A program made the translations under genes and the position numbers. The notes below the pieces were generated by a model. The model saw nothing but the letters and a program-made list of their open reading frames with translations. It was not told where the DNA came from and ran no database searches. A DNA stretch of 64,000 bases from Struthio camelus. Lineage: Eukaryota > Chordata > Aves > Struthioniformes > Struthionidae. Of this stretch, positions 12,330 through 27,300 are shown piece after piece; position 1 is the stretch's first letter; every line of letters begins with the position of its first letter. The DNA lies in assembly GCF_040807025.1 (NCBI RefSeq), contig NC_090942.1, positions 202,112,747 through 202,176,746 of the forward strand, written 5' to 3'.

Positions 12330-15300
12330 GTAAGATAAGACATGTGCTCTCTGCAAACTACAACAGACCCTTTCACTTCCTTGTCTCTGTCTTCAGCTTA
12401 GAAAATAGAATGGATGATTCCTTTTCTTTCCTCCCTGTTGTCAAGCTGATGTCATATACTTACAATTCTGCTTTCCTTGTCACTAATTACTTTGCCTTGT
12501 TGTTGAAAGACGAAACAGCATGGAATAAAACTGATACTGACTTTGGGATAATCTTGTTCGTACTGTAAATTAATCTTATTTCTTTCTTGGAATGCTCATT
12601 ATTTCTAGCATTGGTTTATAAGAGCTCATCTGTGTATAATGCAGCTGTGTATTTAGTCACCTTACAGTGTATCAGCCCCGAGGAACACTTGCATACAAAC
12701 ACGATAAATATGAAATTGGATTATTTAAAATTCTCCAAAAACAGGCCTGATCAAAACCTATGCTGTTAGCTGTGGTATTCAAAAACTTGGTATTGGCATA
12801 CAAAGCACACTTAAAACTAATAAGGAAGCTGCTTGAGAAAATTGTTAATGTGAAATTAAGAAATTAATGAAATAAAGAAAGAAGCTAAGAAAACTGGTAA
12901 TGTAAAAAAGAAATGGAGTCCTTCCGGGACTAATGTTGCTTGCTCAAATATGCCTATTCGTATACTGCTAAGCGGACTTGATGGAACGTAGGGAGGCTGT
13001 AAGAGAATAGTGGTTCAGTTTGTAGTTGACCGGTACTTGTATATTTACTTGCCATGTCTGTTGCCTTAGCTAAGAGATCAAAAAATAAAACCTTTAGATA
13101 AAGATAAAAATAGCTCCTTTTTTTTTTCTGAGTTCTCTGAACTGAGCTGGTACAATGCGTAGAGAAATCTCCTTTTCTGGTGCTAGTGGTGGACCTCTTT
13201 TGTAGTCAGTTATAGAGCTTCACTCTCAAGGGCTTTTTGTAAGGCTGTGTTGATCAGGAGTTCTCCGCTTTACCAAAAACTTGGAGGACTCCCACCCAAA
13301 GCAATGCTTGAGTTGATTAAGCGACAAAAAAAGAAACAGTATTTACATCCTAAAAAATTGTGAAGCTGTCTCATTCCAGTGGTTATTAATGGCATTTGAA
13401 TCCTCTTAATCTTCCTCATGCTGCTCAGCCTCCTGCTGGGAAGTTCAAGGCAGTATCATTCATGGTACAGTACTCCCCCGACTGAAATCAAATGCTGACA
13501 CAATGATAGGATTTTCAGTCTCCTGGGGAAAGTAATTTTTAACCTGAACATTTTTATTGCTGTGTTGCACATTTTTTCTTTATACTTCCTTGATGAAAAA
13601 TGGATCCTGAAGTCTATACCAGCAAAACTCCAACTCAAGCCAGTGAAAGTTTTACCTAGGCAGAGGCAATAGTTTCAAACCCTATGCAGTTGGTATATTG
13701 TTTCATTAATTTTATCAATACTTATGCCTATAGGGCAGAAAAAGGAAAACTTATTATCATAAATTGTAAGCCATCTTAATGAGGAATAATAGGTGAATTT
13801 CAAGGGAAGCGCTTTCTGAGATTGCAAGAGTAATCAACCAACTTTGAAAGGTGTCGCATACATTTTGACCTGCATTAAGAGTACTAGCAATAAATTGTCT
13901 TTAAAACAACCCAAACAATCTTTGCTGTACTGTAAAAGTTATTAAGCAACATCCAAGCCCTTAATTTACCGATGAAAACAAGTAAGTCTCTTTTCAAAGC
14001 TTGCTCGCATCAGTTTATGAACTAACTAAAGAACATACATCAAGTAAGTCAGCTAGTTGAGTAGACTCTACTTGTTCTGATGTTGCAAGGATGTTTGCTG
14101 CTCCTATAGTTAGCTGGGGCAGCTGCCATGAGGCTGGGATTAGATAAATGTATTGCTGAGACACGACGGTCAAGGACAAAACTATGGAGGGTCCCCACCA
14201 AGGGCACAGTTTCATGCCCGATGTTGGCCATCCAAGCCTGCCACTGAAAAACAGCAAATCCTTCTTGGGCTGTGGAAGGAATCTGGATTGAAGCCTTACA
14301 AGAAAATTTTAATTGCCCAGAAATAAGTATATATGTTGTTTAACATAATTGGCCAATTACTTGCTTAAAGTTAATTGGCATTGCTCCTATTAGCTATTTG
14401 ATGCAATATATTGGACTTATTTTGCGTGCTGTGATTCAGCGATAGGATCCTGATATATTGCTAAAACACTCAGGAGAGGAGGTTTAGAGAATGAGGTTAT
14501 AGTTATATTAAAATACACGTTGAGGTTTTTTGACAGTCATATTTAGAAAGTAAATTTGTAGCTAAAACGTAAAAAGGCCTAATGAACCAGGAATATATGT
14601 GCTAAGGGTATTTTATACAGAACTTTCAAAGACTGATCTTCACCTTGGTGATTTTTTCTTAACTGCAGTTTTCTTAACCCAGGGGAATATTTTAAAAGTA
14701 TAATGCTAATTCCTTCTTTATTATGTTTTGTTATGGTCTGACAGCTTACGTGTGAGAAAAAATTTTCAAACAATACTAAATCATTGGTTTCATAACAGTG
14801 CATCAGCAGGTAGTTCATAAAAAAAACAAAAAACCCAGCCTGGTGTTTCAGGTTGTTTGATTGAAGGGCCTATGAATACTAACAACGAAAGACTAAGGGA
14901 AGATGTAAAGAATATTTTCTTTGCAGTTCAAATGAAGAGGTTTTGCTGTTTAGTGTGGGATGTTTATGCAAGGTCATTAAATCTGGCTAATAGAAGAGTA
15001 GTTCAGAGACAATGTGAAATTCAAACAGTGGTGGTAGGCTCTCTAATCATAATTAGATAAATGAAAGGTTCAACTAAAGAAAATGGCTTCCAGGTAAAGT
15101 TATGAGTAAATTTGATACTATCTCTTTTTAATGAGACTCCTGAGATCTTCTAAGCATTTAAACAACTATTTTTGGCTTCCTTGTAGAACGTGCTTATTTT
15201 ACTTAAAAGCAAGACGTTTATTTGAAGAAAGAAAGCATCCCAGGAAATGAGCACAACTTCCCACTCTGGAGTTTTTTGTCATTTTCTCACCATGGGGTTT

Positions 15301-18300
15301 TTCTTCAGTTGCATATTTACAATGGCAATCTGCATCGTGCAAACCATTGTGGAATCAGTTAGATTCCAGAGCATTTAGGCATAGAGCATTACAAGCTGAA
15401 AATTATTAGAGCGTATTTGATCAACCAGAAGGTTATGGAGCTTTTAATAAAATGGAGAACCGTAACGTTATCAAATATTGACTGTGATGATGATGGATAT
15501 GAAGCGCAGTGTTTAAACGATGGCATAGGTGCTTGAAGTAGGGATGTTTACTGCCCTGTAATGAGCTAGAGTATCTGAAAGAAGCTCATTTCATGCAGGT
15601 GTTTTACTCAGTTCGACTTGCTCGTAGCGCTGGTTATTAATACTGGATTTTCATTTCTTCTCTGTAGGCAGCAGCACGGCCACCTGTGCCAGCACACCAG
15701 GTCCCCCCGTACAAAGCCGTTTCAGCCAGGTTCCGGCCGCTCACCTTTTCACAGAGTACCCCTATCGGCCTCGATCGAGTTGGGCGACGGCAGCAGATGA
15801 GAACATCTAATGGTAAGATGTGCAAGTCTTTATAACTTTCTAGAACGCAACTTTGTAACCCAACTTGGTCAGGAAATACATTATAGTTTGGCCAAAAAAA
15901 AGAAGGGTGCAAACATATGCAGGGACAATGTAGTGCACAATTTAGCTGCCTTTTCTTTATAACTTTCTCATTAGGAGCTTTTCTGGCTGTGTGCATGTAA
16001 AACTCATTTATCACATCCAGTGATTGATAAATTTCTATGATTTATTCTTCTATACAACTTGCACTCCTGTATTTTCCACTTTCTATATTCAAATAATTTC
16101 CTACAGATAATAATAGAATATGAAGGACATAAGGCCGAAAATGTTTTAGTTCATACCTCAACCATGGACATTTTACCACTACAAGGAAGTATGCTAATAC
16201 TACACAAGTATTTTAATTTTTTTCATTCATTCAGCTTAATTTAATAGATAGGAAAATATTATATAATCAAAGAGTTTGCTCCAAAGAATTGTATGGACTT
16301 GCAGGTGCTTACTCAAGGGTGACTATAGACCAACCAAGTTTCTGGTACATGAAGGACAGATTCTTGGAAAAGATTGCTTTTTAGGAAGCATTACCTTTTA
16401 TCTGACTCTCTGATATGCCCTGTGTATTTTTTCTTTAATTCCGTTTACTGTTAGCATGCCATGCTATCTTGAGTTAATAGAAAGGCATATCTAGTATTAG
16501 TGGAACATTTCTTGGCAGGTGATACTAGAAAAAGCTGGGTTAGTACCATTTGTCTTCTTTTGGACCATCATCTGAAGCATCTGAGCATCGTCTGAAGACT
16601 TATTCATGTTTCACTGACAAGGGTCATAAATAAAAGCACAATTTTCACTTGAGATCCTTCACAGTTAATAGTGATGAGATCACTAACGGGAACCTTCGTT
16701 CTGCTTCTCTGTGCATGGAATCAGTAAGGAAGGCTCGATCAGGACTTGCCATGACTGAAGCAGGAAACTTAACAAATAGCATTTTCAATGTTTCTTTACT
16801 AAAATTAAACATATATATGTTACTAGCCAATATTTGATTGGGCTCATATGATTCTAAGCCAAGTTTTAGTGGTAGTGTTATCCAGATTCCGTTCAAAAAA
16901 TCGCTCAACTACAAAATAATTTATCTGAGAAGCTTTTGAAACTGCATTTTCCAATCCTTAGTAGAGTATGGACACGGGCCAGTTTTCTGCAATAAGGTGC
17001 TCTCCTCCAAGGAATGCAGTTTTGAGAATTTCTGACTATATCAATAAGATACATTATCTGTACTACATTAGTATTTTACTTTTACACTATATTAAAATGT
17101 TGGGAACTACTTTAAAAGTCACATCTGGAGTGTGTCCTTGTTGTATATACAGATTTGGATTAGATATTAAGATAAATTAGACATCTAATTTGCAGCTGTT
17201 GCTGAGAGTACTTGGTATTTCAGTCCATGACTCCAAAAGGACTGCTCACTGAGCAAGATGTTAATTCACCAGGAAAAAAGAGACTTTTTAAGTACACAGA
17301 GTAGGAATTCCTTTTTTATTTTCAGCTATCCTTTGCATTTCATATTTGGAAATAACATGAATTGACATTAGTTAACCTAGACAACTGCCTGAGACTAATT
17401 TATTTCCTGGTATTTAGCTTTAGAGTGACTGATTTCCTAAATGCAAGCATGACAGATAAAGAAAGCAAAATCTCTGATACTTTTCAAGGTAATGATGTCA
17501 AAGCAATATTGATTATACTAAATGTGACTTTTGTAACTCATTATAATAAACAGAAGTTGAGTAAGAAAAGCTTCTTAAATCAAAGCCCTGAGAGCAAATG
17601 GGGAATAATATGGACTTCCTAGTTTAATGGCAGTTGCAAAGATCTTTTGAATAGCTCCCGTGGAAAATAACCTAGTTAAGTGACTAGTGTCACACATTCT
17701 GGTCTCTTTCCTTTTTTCCTTAAACTGATGAGGCACTTCCTTGTTTTTGAACATGTGTGAGTTTTTTGTTTGCTCGTTTACAATGAAATTTGATAATACA
17801 AAAGCTATTTATTTTAGAAAGAAATTCTAAACTCTGGCATTGAAAACCAGGGGTATCTTATTTTAGTTGCTTGCTAAAGCCTAGTACAAATGCTATCTAT
17901 CTGTCTACTTTTATAACAAGAGGAGATAGAATTGGAGATCTAAATTGTTAAAAAAACAGCTATTACAAGACAGTAAATAATCATACTGTCGGAGGCAGAG
18001 TAAAAGCCTGAGAGAAACTTGCCTTGAGACTAATATTGCAACTCTCGTGTTTGAAGGGTTACAAGTGTTCAGTACCAGGTATTAAATAGAGGGGTTACCT
18101 ATTTGTCACAGTAGAGCAGTCTTTTATAAGTATCTTGAAAAGTAACCCATTATTTTCACATACAATGGTGAGAGATTCAAATTTAGCTAAAAACATTGGT
18201 GAACTCCTTTTGATAGGCTCAGCTCTGAGAGAGTGGGTTGGGATTCAGCTCAAGTTTAAATCACCTAAATTTAGTCTAAGTGTAGGTATCTACATATGAG

Positions 18301-21300
18301 CTAAATATCTGAACACCCATTACAGGCAGTGGAGGGCTAAGACTGGACGCAGTTACCTGCTGCAGGTGTCTAAAGCTGTGGCTGATGCCCGAGATATCGG
18401 CATGGAGCTGGAAAATACGACAGAGGACCCATGGGAGACCCATTTCTCTTCTTGAGTGGCAGCTGGAGGCCAGTGCACCATCTGAAATACTTAAAATGGT
18501 GCTGAATATCCATATTTAAATGACTAATCTGAGCCCCTAGTTGTTGCAGTCCACGAAGCTCAGAGTAGGTATAGGTATGTGCTTTAGGATGAGATGAATT
18601 GCTGTCTTGGCTGTTTTGTCTGTGGCGAATCTCCGTTGATCACAGTGGGAGTTTAGACGTGTAGTTCAAATATGATTCTAGCATTTAGATTCATAAATTT
18701 AAATACCTTTAATTCAAGCAGTATCTGATCCTGCAGGTATGCCTGTACTGTTAAACTACCACCAATTTATTAAGGTTGGGTACCTGAATAGATTTCAGCT
18801 TGTGTTGAGCATAGCTCGGAAACTGAGGAGCAAACAAACTGACTGTTGGGTAAGGAGGTTTTCAGGTTCTCCATCCCTATCACTGATCAAAACAACAACA
18901 GCAACAACAACAAAACTAGGTAGATTATTGGCCATGGATATGAATAAACAAAAGTAATCGATCACTCCTCTAAAGAAAACAATTCCCTACTTGTACCCTG
19001 TCCTTTTTCCTCCTACCCAAAAGAGAGAGGGTGAAAGTAGGACAAAACGCAGGAAATGCTATTTCCAGTTTTCCGCACTGAGTATCATATTTACAATTAC
19101 CAGCAGGTGGGTGGCATGTAAGTCTGAGGCCAAGGTGCTGTCTGAAGAGTTCGGGGAGGCAGAAAGATTCGGTGATAGGGGACTTAAGGGGTATCACAAA
19201 ACCCACCAGCACAGTCTAAGCAGTCCCAGTGTTGCTGAGAATGAGAGAAGTCTCTGGAGGATGATGGCTATGTGATTCCTTCAGGGACGGGAATCTCAGC
19301 TGACAGCAAAAGGTTAGAAACACTCCTGGTGAGTAATGGGATTGCTGGTCACCACCGAAACAGTTGGATTTGTGGTGCACACAGGACCCAGCAATCTACT
19401 GGGAGCAGCTGGGGGAGCAGCTGGGGCATCAAGGAGACAAGCTCTGGAGGCAGAACTGAAGCAGTCAGGTGAAGCCTAGATACCAGCAGCTCAATGGTAG
19501 CATTGTCTGAAATGCTACCCATAGCGTGTGTGGTGTCAGACAGAAGCTGTCGTGCACAGTTAAGAAAATTGTGTAATAAAGAGGGAGATTTAGATTATTT
19601 TATGAACTGGGGAATGTTTGATATAAAAAGATCCTTTATTTAATAAAAGGCATTTTCTGAACCAAAACAAAAGCAGGCTGCTGACACGCAAATCAAGAGA
19701 TTATAAAGTAGTTTCTAAACAGAGAACTAGGGAAAAGCTGGCAAGGTGAAATAACGCACTGTTTGGGACAATGCATCCTTTACAGACGATATCGATAATC
19801 ACTGCATCCTCAAATGAAGAATGGGGTGGAAGCTGACAAAACTCACACAACAAATAGTCTGTAGCAGTTGAACAAACCCTATTTAAAGAGGATGTAGAAA
19901 AATAGGCAACTCTGCTAATCATAGTGGAGGTTTAAAAGGTGAGATGGAGAAATATGCCTATTTTCAAAGAAGCTAGTTGGCATAACAGATGCATCAGAAA
20001 CTTGGTGGAATGAAGATAACCAGCAGAGCATAACCAGCGTATTACCGTTGTGCAAGCTGTGTGGGAACAGAAAAGGTTGTACTAGTGAAAGAGTGTCTCA
20101 TGTATTAAAGAAAAAATAAGAGTCAGATCAGATAAACAAGTTGACTATATCAGTACGCGTTACAGGATCCATAGACGGGAATTCTATGCCTACAAAGGGA
20201 AAGTATAGTATTAGCATTAAATTACAAACCACCTCAGATCACCAGGATGGTGTTAGTAAATGTGGCATGCTAAGGAAACTGGAGAGGTTGCAGTGGCAAT
20301 AAGCACAATTATAAAAGCAGACTTAAATTGCTGTTAAGTGTTGTCATTGGGCAAAATGCTGCATTTCTAGGTACCATAAAAGACAACTTCTTGATGCAGC
20401 TAGTCAAGAAACCTACAAGAAGAGAAGTGATTCTTGGCTTTTTCAAACTGTGTAGGATCACACACTCAAGAGGTACTCCATAAGGGTAGAAGAGGTCTCA
20501 TCAAACTGTAGATGTCTACAGCTGAGCTAGTCGATTGCTTCCATAGTTTTGGGAATAAATGGATACTTTACAGTGCAGTTTATTGGCTACATATAGACAG
20601 ATAACGAATCTCACCCTCTGTGTCCCTAATGCACTCAGAGCCACAGCCTTGCAGGAGTGAGGAGAATCAAAATATCCAATACAGTAGATACTAATTTAAA
20701 AGATGGAAAGTAAATAAAAATGAGAAAGCTTGTTGCAAGGAAATTTAAAAGAGTAGTCAAAGATGCTGTATTCTTGCAGGCAGAATGGAGAATGTTCAGG
20801 AATAGCGTATTAGACACTTAGAGCAAATCCATATGATCTATCAAGAAAAGACTTTGGAAACACCAAAAAGGGTTCTATCATTAAACAGCAGGGGAGGAAG
20901 CTTTTAGAAGGAAAAAAAAGGCATCCCTCAGATTTTAGATTGTATCCAAATAGAAAAAATCATAAACCCTAGCAATTTTGTTATAAAATTACAAGAATGT
21001 AGAAAGAATTTGCTAAAGGTATGAAAACTAAGTCCTTTTTCAGAAACGTTAGAAGTAGGTAGTCTGCCAGACAGTTTGTAGGTCTAGTAAGTGACTGAAA
21101 AATGAAAGTATAGTCAAGTTAAATAAACGTTACAGGTATGTCTCAAAATGAAGTATCAGTTGAGGTTTCAGAGTAACTGAACAAATAGTAATGAGTAGCC
21201 AGAACCGAGACTTCTAAAGGGATTTAAGAATGAAATTGCTAGCTACTGTCTCCAGCGTGGGCTTTATTGTTTACAATTGCATCAGTACAAGGAAACAGGA

Positions 21301-24300
21301 AGGCAGCAATGTGATGACCATTTTTAAAGCGGTATCAGGAGGGATCCAGTGAGCAGTTGACCGTAATAGTACGTAGAATATGTAAAGAATATATATAGGA
21401 CTTATAAACTGCAATGGAGAATAACATCAACAAGACTGATGGATCCTTATGATAAAGAGGAGTTAATGTGCCCTTTGTAGAGAAAAGTTGTGCCCCAAAA
21501 ATCTATTAGGTTTTCTGAAAAAGTCACTGAGGATGTGAACAGGGTGATTCAGTAGGTATCGTATACTTGGATCTTCAAAAGGCCCTTGACAAGATCTCTT
21601 ACAAATGTCTTTTGACAGGGGCTTGTGATAAGAGGGAACATCTCATGCACTAACAAATGGTTAAGCACTAAGGAACAAAAAGGAGGAAAGCGGTCAGTTT
21701 TCTGAAGGGGAGAGGTCACAAGTAGAAGCTCAGAGTCACAGAAGGATTTCGCAGTACTGAGACACAGTGCAGTATGATGGCGGGTGAAATTCTGTGTTGA
21801 TAAATGCAAGGTAGAGCACATGGAAGAAAATGTGGCTCGTATGCTTACAGAGGAATGGACTTTGAACTAGATATTGCCACACAGGAAAAAGATCTTGCAA
21901 TTGTACTAAATAATTAAAATGTTAGTTTAGTGCTTAGTAAATAGAGTGGCAGGAATTTCTAGGAAGGGAACAAAACAGCCCGATTGTGCCACCGTAGTTC
22001 CACGGTATGATGGGGGGGCATCTCCCCAGTCTGCCCACCTCAAAAGGCTTTAGCAGCACAAGAGAAGATACAGAGAAAGGCAAAAAGCATGAGGAAAACT
22101 ACGCAATGCCTCTGCGTGAGAAATGACTAACTAGGCTGCAGCTCTTCATCTTAGAAAAAAGGGCAGTGAGGGAGGCATGCCTATAAGCTCATGGCACAGG
22201 AAAAAAGGAACAGGTAATAGTTATTCATTGTTTCCGATAATATAAGAAGTAAAGAGCACCAACTGAAATGGTCAGACAGCAGGTTCAAAACGGAAGATAG
22301 TTTTCTTATGCTGTAAGACTGAATTATGAAACTAATTGCTACACAAGATATTTCAGATGCCAAAATTTTACAGAAATTCAGAACGTGGTTTGAAAAATTC
22401 AGTTCATTAAACATAAAGATATCACCTTTTCCCCAGGAAGAACCTGAACTGGATCTGTGGGTAGCTGGAATTTAAGAAAGTATATCGGAAAAATACCATT
22501 ACATGCCTCACCTATTTTTATGTTCTTCCCTAGGCATCTGCTACCTGTCGCTGTCAGAGAGTACTGGGTTGGAGGGACTTGCTCTGCCCGAGGGTGGAGG
22601 GTCCTATGTTTCTTTTTCTGCAAAGTCCCGTTAGAATATTGAGGAAAGGGATAAAATAGGACTTATTGCATATTCTGAATAATGGCAGGCTATACTTATT
22701 ACAGTCTAAGTCGTTTAAAGCAAAAAAAAAAAGTAATATTCAAACTTGCCCACGGTTGTTGTCACAGCACTGAGCAGGGGGCAGGCACTAGAGGGGTATC
22801 TAGAACCGGATTTTGTTGAGCTGATAAACTAGCTTTTAGCATTACTATTTTAGTATCTGCAGCCGTTTCAGAGTGCCCTACATGTTGGATAAGCCAGCTC
22901 AGCACACATTTGGCCGCTATAACTGCGGACTGCCACTACAAAGGACAGTCTGCTCTTCCTCCTGTCCCTGACTGATCCAGCAAGGAAACAAATTTACCAC
23001 CAACTCGCCCAAAATAAGCACTTTTGCGATGCCTCAGCTTATGGCTGCACAATTGCTAGATGTGGCTGTGCAGAGGAGGGAGCACAGCTCTCCCCTTCTG
23101 GCGGCAGCCCACAGTTATACTGCTTTAGTCACTGTGCGAAAGCACGCGTCCCCTTCCATTCTGCAAAAATCACACGAAATAACGGTTTTTCAGAAATAAT
23201 CTTTTAATGTCCCTTCTATAAGAATGGTGTGGGTTTTGATGCAACTTTCCTTTCGCATTTCAGCTGTTTTTCCCCTACGAGCGGGAATTTGCCGTGGCAG
23301 AGAGCTTTTGCCCAGGCTGACTGAAGGGGTGAGCCGTGCCCTTGCAGCTCCCAGCATCAGCAGCGCTTTCGTCCCCTGCTGAGGAATTCTTTCCTTAGCT
23401 GGTTTCTCTCAGTCGGGGTTGTTTTTATTGGTTTGTGCTGTGAAGAATATGTGGGTATCTGTACATAAACTTCTCATAATATGCAGTAGCATATTTTTAC
23501 CATGCGGTCCAACAAGTCTCTTCGCAGCAAGAAATACTAGGGAAGTTTGGGGATTCAGGAAAGAGCTCCCGTCGGTCTCCTATCAAGTGCAGCAGAGACT
23601 GGATCTTAGCAGGAAGATGGCATTAATATTGCAGAGTAATGTCTGGCATTTAATTCGCCTTCTGAGGCAGCGCTCCGGGAAACCATGTGATGTCAGTGGG
23701 TGTTGAGAGATTGCTGCGTGCAAAATGCTTCGGGGGTTTTGTGAACACGTCGCTGGAGGAGGCAGTCCCCAGTTAAAGGGCAGGCTCAGCTGAGCAACGC
23801 AGTTTGCAGGTAAAGGATGATTCCGGATCGTAAGCGTAGCGCTGTGCTTGGAAGCAGTGCAAACACAGGTTGCAGCAGGCTTCGTACTCTGCCTCGAGGA
23901 GCAGCTCCTGCATTTGCTTCCAGTACGTGAACTGATGCAGTTTCCCTGCAAAACTGTGCAGGATGCAAGGGTGGTGAATGCTGAACTCAGGTAACCGAAC
24001 GACCCAGTGTTCTGACTGGCTTATTTGTGGTGTGTGAGTGAAAGCTGAACTATTTGGATGCCTCCCTACTTCATTCCCTGTTTTCTGGAGCAGCTGGAGT
24101 AAGTTTGTAGCTTGAGTGAGAAATTGTCTCCATCCTCCCTTTTTCCCCTCAGAGCAGTCTGCTGCAACCTTCACATTTAAGCTGCCTATGCCCTTAATAA
24201 AGATATGCCATTTACCTGTGAAGCAAGAGAAGTTTTATTAGCTATGCAAAAAATAGCTTCATCTTTTATTTCGCCTGGCATTTTTACTATTATAGTATAA

Positions 24301-27300
24301 CAAGAATAGGCTGCTATTCAGAATGGTGTTGCAATAAAAGGAACTCTTGGTTCCTTCCCTGCGAATTGCAGTGATTTGAATATAGATCGAAATCACATCA
24401 AGCTGCTTTAATGAAAAACAAATGCACTCCTTGGCATTCTGCATTAGTGACGTTTAGGTGCTCTCGGCGCATTCTTCTCCGCAGTCTCAGCAGCGGCTGT
24501 GCGCGAGGCTGCAAGCCCAGCCTGGCCGAGGCTGTGCACGCAGGTTTTGTTTCTTTTCTGCAACTTCCTCCCTAAGGGCACCCCATGATGTCAGCGAGCC
24601 GCCGCGCGGCCGGCCAGCCGGAGCGCGCTCGCCTGTCACTTCCCGAGCAGGCTCGGCTGCAAGTGCGCAGGCAGGAGCTCCAAGAAATGAATAAGCTGTT
24701 TCTGCCTTTTTGGTAGCTCAGAGCCTTTGTGATTCTCCGTGAACCCTTTAGGACTAAGCTATTGAAGGTGAAACCCTGTCTGTGGAGTCTGACAGCAGCA
24801 TGGTAGCCAGGGGGGGAATGGCACGATTTTGGAGCCTGGAGAGCCTTCAGATGGGTACGTGTGAGTAGAACATACTCTCTCTCTATTTTTTGCAGCATTT
24901 CTAGATTGAAATGATAAACTGTGACAGTCAGGGAGCTTGACTGCGATCGCATTTATATTCTGTAACCCGCTGGAGTCAGTAGAGTTACACCGGTGACAAA
25001 ACTGTTCGGAGATCAGAATGGGTCCCACATTGTCTTAAGTTTTTGCATTCCGTTAGAGCAGTGAGGAAAGCCCATCCCCACCTCTAATAGGCTTATTTCT
25101 GTCTGTAAACAATAGAGGAATGGATGCAGAATGCAAGGCACACATTTTTGCTCGAGTCTAATTGCCAAGACAATGTAAGCTTGTTGATTTAGGAAAGAAC
25201 AGGGAACAGTTATCAGTCCCGAAATGACAGTCATCTTTCATCTGTAGCTAAGTGAATTAGGAAATTTTCATGTGCCTTCATTACTGCAACAAACCCACAG
25301 GCAGTACTGAGATTACAGTGGGGCTGTAAAAAGGATCACCAAGATGAATTTTTTTTTTGATTAGTAAGCTAAAAATTGATATCATGAATTGTTTCTTTGC
25401 AGGTTTTAGATAAAGGTTTTCAGTACATTTTACAGGAGTATTTTAAAAGCGTATCAGTGTTCAGATTTGGGAGTCTTATGGGGAAAAACTCTTTTTTTAA
25501 CAGGAATTCAGCATCCTCCCTCGTTAGATAGATTATGCCATTAAAATGAGTGTATATTTGAAATGCTGAGGAACAGAATAGAGTTGTGTAATAATCATGT
25601 TCTTTTATGTCAAGACTAAGGCACGTCTTTCCACTTCCAAAGAACACAAAATTATTTCAGTGTTTTAGTTAATCTGTGCTGCAAACAGCTTTGATTTCTC
25701 TTAAAAATTAATACCTAAATTACCAAAGAAGTTAGCTGTGCTATGAGCACCCATAGGGAGAGGGTTGAAGTGTTTCTCCCTATGCAGTAAATAGCTGGCT
25801 ACAGCTAAATAGTAGGCTACAGTGTGCCCGGTTTGTTAGTTGTGTAGGTGTACGGAGAAAAGCAAGGAGTCATCTCTTTGCAGCACCCAAATATCCCCAG
25901 TCCAGAGCCAGGCACATAGCTGATACCCAGGCTTAAAATAGGGCAGAGAAGAGGCCGGGTCAGGGCCGTGCTGCTTTGCCTTGCGGTAAGTGGAAGTGGG
26001 AGGTTAAAGAATTCAGCTTAAAGATCCCTTCCCTTCACTTGGGAAAGGAGAGGGACGCTCTGCTCCCTCCCGCGGGCCGCATGGAAACTCATTCTGCGAC
26101 ACAGTAACTGTTAAAAAAGGAGTTCAGTGCTGGTAGCCCATTGTGAATCTTATTTTGGTTGTTTTCAACTGAAATAAAACTAATCTTGAGTACTATGTGA
26201 TCTTCCAAATATTTGGTTACGGATAGCCTGCGCAGGCTGTAGGAGTACGTCTTTCGGGATGAATAAAGGAGGACCAGAGAGCGAGCTCCAGCACTGGACC
26301 CCTGGTCATGAGCATTTTGTGATTATGAGCTTACCCCCAGGTCTGTTGTGGACCCCTGCAGCTGGCTTTCTAAGGCAAACCTGCTGCAGAAGGGTCTAAC
26401 GGTGAGCGGTGCGGACACGAGTCAGTATTATTTGGCCCAGTCCTCTTCATTTACCAGTGCTGAGATAGCCCAAAGTGAACTGCATCCAGTGGTTTTAATC
26501 CCTAATGGCCTTTATGAAGTTTTGTGCAGTAACTCCAGGTGTACCTGTGTGCGTAGTGCTAGTCACTGAAACAACGTTGCTCTTGGTGCGTGTAGCTGCA
26601 ACGGCTGCAAGTAAGATGAAACTCATCTTGGCTCTGGCCTGTATATCTTTACAAAACTACTTTTTCAGTCAGAAAATATACGCTTGTCAAACCAAGACAT
26701 TTTTCATCATGGGGTAATTAGAACAATTTGTTTTTTCAGGAAGTTCTGTCCTGTTCAGCCTGCAGTACCTGTTCCCTCAGTCCACCCCATCTCTCAGTGA
26801 TTTCAGAGTCTTCCTCAGCACATAGAAGACCTGGAGGAACCTGACTCGGGGTAGTGACTGCTGCTTGCTGCCCCCAGTGGTAACCCACAGTCGACGGGTC
26901 AGTTACAGTCTGGCCCGGGGAAAAGGTGTCGAGAACGTCACAGCACCACGCGGGGGACGGACAGCTGCCCCTCTGACTGCTGATGGCCTGCTACAGCTCC
27001 CTCATTTACAACCTGGGGACCTGCATTAATACCTCTGTTACAATTCAGACTGTTTTAGGTTTCCTCTGCTTAAAAAAAGTAATGGTTGTAGTTCTTCCTC
27101 TTTTTCACACGCAGAACGAGGAGAATATCTCAGTTTCATTACACGCTAAATGAGAATTTTACAAGGAAACAAAACAAGTATTTCAGGACTGAAAAGCGAT
27201 TTTCCCGAGAGCTCTGTCCCCTTATACATTTATGCTGTTATATTCTTAAGAACAAAAGCAATTTGTTCACTTTGTCAAATTGTTCACGTCCTAAGTGATT

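Noticed and set aside
12047-12568. 173-codon + strand ORF
   Set aside because: It overlaps the SPATA13 exon in another frame and runs on into intron sequence. It is a shadow of the real exon.
19272-19929. Possible 5' extension of the CR1 relic
   Set aside because: Some phrases are repeat-like (for example doubled GGAGCAGCTGGG), but I could not line them up with the CR1 5' part, so the element was started at about 19930.
23583-24174. Overlapping minus-strand ORFs of 122 and 133 codons
   Set aside because: Cysteine- and proline-scattered compositions in several overlapping frames, no domain, no good start context and no splice borders. They come from the local GC rise before the internal promoter.
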